This document shows, in pieces, positions 58,987 to 64,000 of a stretch of DNA of 64,000 bases. The DNA comes from Juglans regia (lineage: Eukaryota; Streptophyta; Magnoliopsida; Fagales; Juglandaceae), in the NCBI RefSeq assembly GCF_001411555.2, contig NC_049911.1, positions 7,262,209 through 7,326,208 of the forward strand, given 5' to 3'. The translations under genes were made by a program, and so were the position numbers. How positions within the stretch are numbered: position 1 is the first letter of the stretch; every line of letters begins with the position of its first letter. A model generated the notes under the pieces. It saw only the letters and a list, made by a program, of their open reading frames with translations, was not told where the DNA came from and searched no databases.

Positions 58987-61860
58987 TCAACACACATCTC
59001 CATTGATCTCCATAGAGTGTTGCATTCTGCCATGAAAGGTGAATTTACATAGCTTTTTGTAGTACACAAAGCAGCAAGCTGGATATCTTTGTTCTTTCAA
59101 ATCGAGAGCCCCATCCAAATTAACTTTATATCTATTCCCATCAGGTCTTTCCCACACCACCCTTCTTCTAGTATCTTCACCATATTTCTTTCTACCCACC
59201 TTTTCCTTACTCACTGTATAAAAGCCTTCAAGCCCCGTAACTGCTATCTATACAACCATACTAGGGCCAGTAAATTTATTTTCAAGAACATACTCATTTC
59301 TTCTTATCCATATATTCTTCATTATAACTGCCACTCTTTCCAATTCTTTTTTTTGCAACTTTCTACACATATCTATCCACAACTTTTCAAAATCCCTACC
59401 ATACGATTGTTATTTGTTTACAGGGCAACTTTTGTCACCCCACACATCATATACTGCTGGGCGACTCCACAGTGCATGTATAATAGATTCAACTTTCAGT
59501 TGGCATATAGGGCATTTTGGATTTGTAGTGATCTTCTTCTTCCACAGATTTTCTTTTGAAGGCAAGATGTTGTTGATGGCCCTCCACAAAAAATGCTTAG
59601 CTGCTCCAGGTATTTCAAGTGACCACAGTTTCTTCCATTCATCAACTTCCTCCCCCTTTGTAGATGGACCACCCTCACCTACCTTTTTTCTTTGTTGCAC
59701 CACATGGTAAGCACTTTTCACGGAGAACTTTCCATTCTTTTAGGGGGCCCAAATTTGCATATCTGCAACCCTATACGCCTGATGGGAAAAGAGCAGATCA
59801 CCTTAGCCTCCTCCTTAGCAAAAATTGTTGTCACTTGCTCCTATCTTCATATCCCCTTTTCTCCGTCAATAAGTTCATTAACTTTTAAATTAGCATTAAG
59901 GATTCGATTGGGGGATTGAACACAGTGAGTGGTATGTATTGGCAACCACTTTTGACCCCAAATATTTATAGACTTACCATTCCCTACTCTCCACAAAACA
60001 CCATCCGTCACCAAATCCAATCTTGACCAAATATTTCTCCGTATTAGAGAATGATATTTCCCCAATGTAGCCTCCAAGATCTATGACTTTTTGAAGTATT
60101 TTTCCTTAAAAATTGTGCCAGCTAATGACTGTGGGTCTTTTAGCATCATTCACCCTTGTTTTGCCAACATGGCCCTGTTAAATATTTCCAGATCTCTAAA
60201 GCCCATCCCATCCCACCCTTCACCTTTGCCCTTCCCATGCTATCCCACCAGAACCTTGCCCACATTGCCTCAATCTCTCTACACAGCTTCTTTGGCAGTT
60301 GAAAAACACTCATTGTGTACGTGGGAATTGCTTATAGTACTGCCTTTATCAACACTTCCCTCCCAACCTTTGACAGTAACTTATTCTTCCAATTTTGCAT
60401 TTTCATCCATATCCTCTCCTTAATACTTTGAAAAGCATTATATTTTGATCTTCCAACTACATCAAGGAGGCCCAAGTACTTCTCATAGCTGTCACATGCT
60501 ACTGCCCCAATTTCTTCAAAAATCAGCTTTCTCATAGCCTTTGCTGTATTGGGATTGAAAAAGATTGGTGTCTTTTGTTTATTTAATACCTACCTCGAAG
60601 CTTTCACATAGATCCCAAGGATTGAATGGATGTTTTTCCATTCTTCCTTCTTAGCTCTGCAAAAAAGTACACAATCATCAGCAAATAAAAGGTGGTTTAT
60701 CCTAGTTCCCCCTCTACTCGCCACAGTCCCTCTTATATCACCCTTCATTTAAACTTTTAACAGCAACTGACTTAGTCCCTCAACACATATAATAAAAAGG
60801 TAAGGGGATAATGGATCCCCTTGCCTTAATCCTCTTTAAGGAAAAATATTCTTTCTAAGCTTGCAATTAAACAAAACTGAGTAGCTTACTGAAGAGAATC
60901 ACTTATTATCAGTTTACTTATCTTCTCACCAAATCCAAGCCGTTTTAGCATAGCTTCTAAGAAAGACCATTCTACTCTATCATAGGGCTTTCACATATCT
61001 AACTTGATAGTGATACTCCCAACTCTTCTAGTATGCTTTGTCTTCATGGAGTGTAGCATCTCAAGCAACCATTATGTTATTTGAAATTAATCTGCCGGGG
61101 ATAAATGCACTTTGATTTGAGAATATGATCTTAGGTAAAACTTTTTTGATTCTGTTGGCTAGAACCTTAGATATTAGTTTATACAATATGTTATATAAAC
61201 TAATTGGCCTAAATTCCTTAACAGTTGTAGGATTCTTCACCATGGGAATGAGAGCTATAAAAGTGATTTAAACCCATACTCATGTTGCCTCCATTTGAGA
61301 ATTCCAGTACATCTTACGAGTTTCCTCCCCTACAATTTGTCAATGGTTTTGGTAAAAACCAGCTCCAAACCCATTAGAGCTAGGAGACTTAAAAGCTAAC
61401 ATTTGTTTAGGGCCATCACCACCTTTACTGCTGTGAACTCCCTTTCCAAACCCCTCACTATACTCTCTGTTATCCTAGGAACAATTGACTCCACACCCCT
61501 TGCAAAATCTGCTCTTGTAGGCTGTGAAGATGAGTAGATCTAAGAGAAGTATTTCCAAAAGGCATCCTCAATCTCCAATTCCTCACTTACTTGTCTGCCT
61601 TGTGAATCCGAGATTGTTCTAATAGCATTTTTCTTCCTCTTCTGATTTGCACATGCATGAAAGAACTTCATATTTCTATCACCATCTTTCAGCCAATGTC
61701 TCCTGGCCCTTTGTTTCCACCTCAAATTTTCCTACTCCAATAAGGAACATAATTCTCCCTTTGGCTTCTTAATCTCTCTTATGTTTCTAGACCCCTCCAT
61801 ATCTTGCAAACATTTCAACTTCTCAAACTTCTCTTTTATTGCCCCCCCTTACCATTACAG
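58987..61860 (-). pseudogene. LINE ORF2 remnant, 5' portion (linker, RT, zf-RVT, RNase H start)
   Basis: Decayed coding remains upstream of the solo LTR. Recognisable blocks are listed with the element; the zinc region includes AAKHFLWRAINNILPSKENL and CPICQLKVESIIHALW. The RT active-site region (plus about 60660-60860) is present but frame-broken; FADD-like and RQGDPLSPYL-like stretches can be read on minus near 60690 and 60800-60830. Endonuclease absent. Confidence 0.85.
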
Positions 61861-61951
61861 AGTTCCTACACCATCTACTCAAGGATGATCTGCATCTAGA
61901 TAGTAATTCCTAGACCTTATTCTTGTGCCCAATAGTAACCTACAAAGTAAT

Positions 61952-62325
61952 CCTAAAACTAGTTTTATACTCAGCTGGAGAAATGAGTTATAAAGATAGC
62001 GGACTTATATAGGACTATATTCGAGCCAAGTTGGAGTGAGTTGAGGCTTTATGAGCCCGTCTTGGATATCTCAAAATCTAGTTAGAGTTCAGCTCCTATA
62101 AGTGTCGAACTTTAAAATTCAGCTCAAGTTTAACATGAAACTTGAATTATAATCAAGGCAGGTATTTAATTGAGCTTAGCTCAACTAGATTATATAATTT
62201 TCTTTTTAAGTTTCTTATTTTTTGATTTGTATATATATATAATAAACAAATGAGATAAGAGATGAAATGAATCAAATTTGTAATTTTACATTTTAGTCAA
62301 GTGTCAACATTATACTAATACAATG
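61952..62325. other. Intergenic, repeat relic
   Basis: GAGTTGAGGC..CTCAAGTTTAAC and TTGAGCTTAGCTCAAC give a weak inverted layout like GAGCTC-rich hAT relics. No gene. Confidence 0.3.
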
Positions 62326-62567
62326 GAATAATGCTAGTATGCCCTCTCAATTTGCTCCCTCATTTTGATCGCTTATGTATTTAATTTTTTTTTACTTACT
62401 GATTAAGGAAGTGACTATTAGTGTATTGATATATTTTTTATTTTTTAAAAATGTTTAATGATGTTAAAAAAATGTGAAGAAGAAAAATAAAAAAATAAAA
62501 AAGTTGAGTTTTACCTAGGTTGCACGCCCAGCAGTGACTGTTGGGCAACAGCCTAGCATTACTCAAT
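62326..62567. mobile_element. MITE with GARTAATGCTAG ends
   Basis: Starts GAATAATGCTAG and ends CTAGCATTACTC (11 of 12 match as inverted repeats). AT-rich core with TTTTTTATTTTTTAAAAATG and a GC-richer end CACGCCCAGCAGTGACTG. Related layouts occur near 17260-17510 and 49790-49930. Confidence 0.5.
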
Positions 62568-63606
62568 ACAATATCACAATTTGTATATGGATATCATAAT
62601 TATACATAATATATGGATATCTACACGTATGTACACAATATATAATCTACTATATATGTATGATTCCTACACTTCTATAACATATTTTTTTTTTTATCAA
62701 TATGAATACACACTAGCGAGCGTAAGAGCCGAGTCAAGTTTTATACAAGTTTGTTAGGATCATTAATCGAGTCGATTTGAGTTTTATGTGAGTTATATCG
62801 TTTAATAATCTATCATTATTTCAATTTCATTAACAAGCTTGTTAACGGCTAAAAATAGCGCAACAAGCCGGAAAGGAAGAAAGAGTCATTTCCGACCCTC
62901 TAACACTACTCGGGCCTCGATAGGTGTTGTGTGGAGCCCCCGACAGTTATCGGGTGCAACCATACAGTGTCTGTGCATTCATCTATGGCAGCTAACAGTA
63001 AAAAAATATAGGAAAAATAACAAAACGGAGACACGCATATTTACGTGGTTCCACAGGAGTTTGAGGAGGGGAGAATCCATTATAATATGATTGCTTTACA
63101 ATATCTCATAGTCCCTTCCTTACTATAATGAAAGTTCTATTTTCTGATGGAGAACCTGTCGTTTGAGCATTGTGAGGTTGAAGAAGCTGAAGGAGAGGTC
63201 CCCTTTGAAATGGCTTGGTCACCCCCTTTATCCTCGATCCCTTGCCTTCTTTACATCTTCCCTCCTTTATATCACATTTTCAATTTTCCTCTTGACACCT
63301 TTTTCTTTCTCAACCTTTGTCTCATTTTTGTCTCTTTTCTCTCTCTCTATGTGGGGACCCTTTGATGGGCTGAGCTTTTTATCTAGGCCTAGGATATTTT
63401 TTCCCCTCGAGTTGCCCATAATTTTTAAGGTTAATTCATTCTAAAAGAAGGTCTTGAGAATCTTCAAGATAAGATATGTGATAAAAATAGTCTATAGTAG
63501 GAAAATAAGCTCTGGGAGCGTGTCCCTGGTCATCTGTTCCACTTGCATTAGGTGATAAAGATCTCCAAACATGCGAATATGCGGGAGGTAGGCTTGGTTG
63601 TATAAG

Positions 63607-63830
63607 GTGCGAGCGCGAACCTCAGCCTTCCTGAGCGCAAGGGTACTTAGGCAGTCAAGTGACTTGCTCGCCTATTTGGGCTCTTGGGAGGTCAAGAGAT
63701 ATACTCTACTACGTTATGTGCAAGCGCGGAGCTCAACTTTTATGTGTGCGAGGGTGGTCGGGTAGTTAAGTGACTTGCTCGCTTATTCAGATGCCTGGGA
63801 GGCCGAGCAATTTTTCCTGCCTTTTGACTC
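63607..63830. repeat. 2 x 112-bp tandem repeat
   Basis: GTGCGAGCGCG at 63607 and GTGCAAGCGCG at 63719 begin units that share AGTCAAGTGACTTGCTCGCC-like and GGGAGGYCRAG motifs, period 112. Confidence 0.75.
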
Positions 63831-63890
63831 ATTATGAAAATTGTGATAAGCTTGGCAGCTGAAATACTAGACCCGCCTCTTTGGCGTGAT

Positions 63891-63999
63891 GGAGGTCGAG
63901 CAGTTTGTAAGACTGAACTCGTACTTCACCGTGGTAGAGGTCGAGCAATTCGTAAGACTGGACTCGCACTTCACTGCAGTGGAGGTCGAGTAGTTCTTA
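63891..63999. repeat. 45-bp tandem repeat, at least 2.4 units
   Basis: GAGGTCGAG at 63892, 63937 and 63982, each followed by CARTTYGTAAGACTG-type sequence; period 45. Runs to the window edge. Confidence 0.8.
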
Positions 64000-64000
64000 A

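Larger units (their letters stand above)
56101..61939 (-). mobile_element. LINE (L1-type), 5'-truncated, interrupted by a solo LTR
   Basis: Minus-strand non-LTR element flanked by the 12-bp target duplication CTACAAAGTAAT (56089-56100 and 61940-61951), with an A-rich tail at about 56101-56120 (T-rich on plus). Fragments in order on minus: linker RWKQRARRHWLKDGDRN (61725-61540), RT EFRPISLYNILYKLISKV..SAFIPGRLISNN (61243-61061), YEKYLGL..VGREVLIKAV (60535-60332), zinc region (59721-59410), first part of RNase H VNLDGALDLKEQ (59214-58987). RNase H resumes beyond the solo LTR at 56429 (GDAKEVIEAV, then REGNMVAHQLAKM) and ends near 56140. Without the LTR it is about 3.3 kb. Many stops and shifts; older than the LTR inside it. 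Confidence 0.92.
62860..64000. mobile_element. LTR-like retroelement sequence running off the right edge
   Basis: GC-richer than its left flank. The block at 63030-63090 (CACGCATATTTACGTGGTTC, GGGGAGAATCCATTATAA) resembles sequence common in plant retroelement LTRs. It is followed by CT-rich sequence (to about 63350) and two tandem repeat arrays. No polyprotein domain in the window; orientation and family unknown. Confidence 0.45.

Overview
This window is plant nuclear DNA. It is AT-rich, with intron-split genes, many AT/GA/CT microsatellites, and transposons that occupy roughly a third of the sequence. The three host genes (a group C MAP kinase, a bHLH110-like factor and a Sec14-nodulin protein) are all of the eudicot type. 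A woody rosid such as a member of Fagales would fit, but this is an inference and no species can be fixed from the sequence alone.

Host genes. (1) 10417-12455, minus: a complete two-exon group C MAP kinase (MPK7-like, 368 aa, TEY loop) with an intron in its 5' UTR. (2) 26545-29878, plus: a seven-exon bHLH110-like transcription factor (416 aa as modelled) with the atypical basic region of that subgroup. (3) 36993-45723, minus: a thirteen-exon Sec14-like phosphatidylinositol transfer protein with a C-terminal nodulin-type region (616 aa as modelled; last exon uncertain), also with a 5' UTR intron. They share no obvious pathway. Signalling kinase, transcription factor and lipid-transfer protein are simply neighbours.

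Mobile DNA, left to right: a hAT-type non-autonomous element with 8-bp target duplication (2360-2961), partly duplicated downstream; a 2.6-kb solo LTR (4043-6674, target duplication GAGAT); several MITE groups (7.8-9.5 kb, 14.3, 16.6, 18.2, 25.8, 35.5, 47.7, 62.3 kb); a complete but dead Copia element (19480-24221) whose LTRs have TA...TA ends; hAT-like elements (24357-24930, 30273-31002 and, inside a Sec14-gene intron, 38346-39131); a 5'-truncated LINE (31308-34555); an 86-bp tRNA-like SINE with a 19-bp target duplication (36360-36445) inside a degraded reading frame; a nearly full-length LINE (50421-55981, 16-bp target duplication); a second, inverted, 5'-truncated LINE (56101-61939) split by a second copy of the large solo LTR (56435-58980, target duplication CTCAA); and an LTR-like sequence with tandem repeats that runs off the right edge.

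No prokaryotic features, CRISPR array, rRNA or intact tRNA gene was seen. The most unusual items are the very short SINE, the Copia element with non-canonical LTR ends, the LINE/solo-LTR nest whose order can be read from target duplications, and the 61-bp tandem amplification in one of two otherwise similar solo LTRs.
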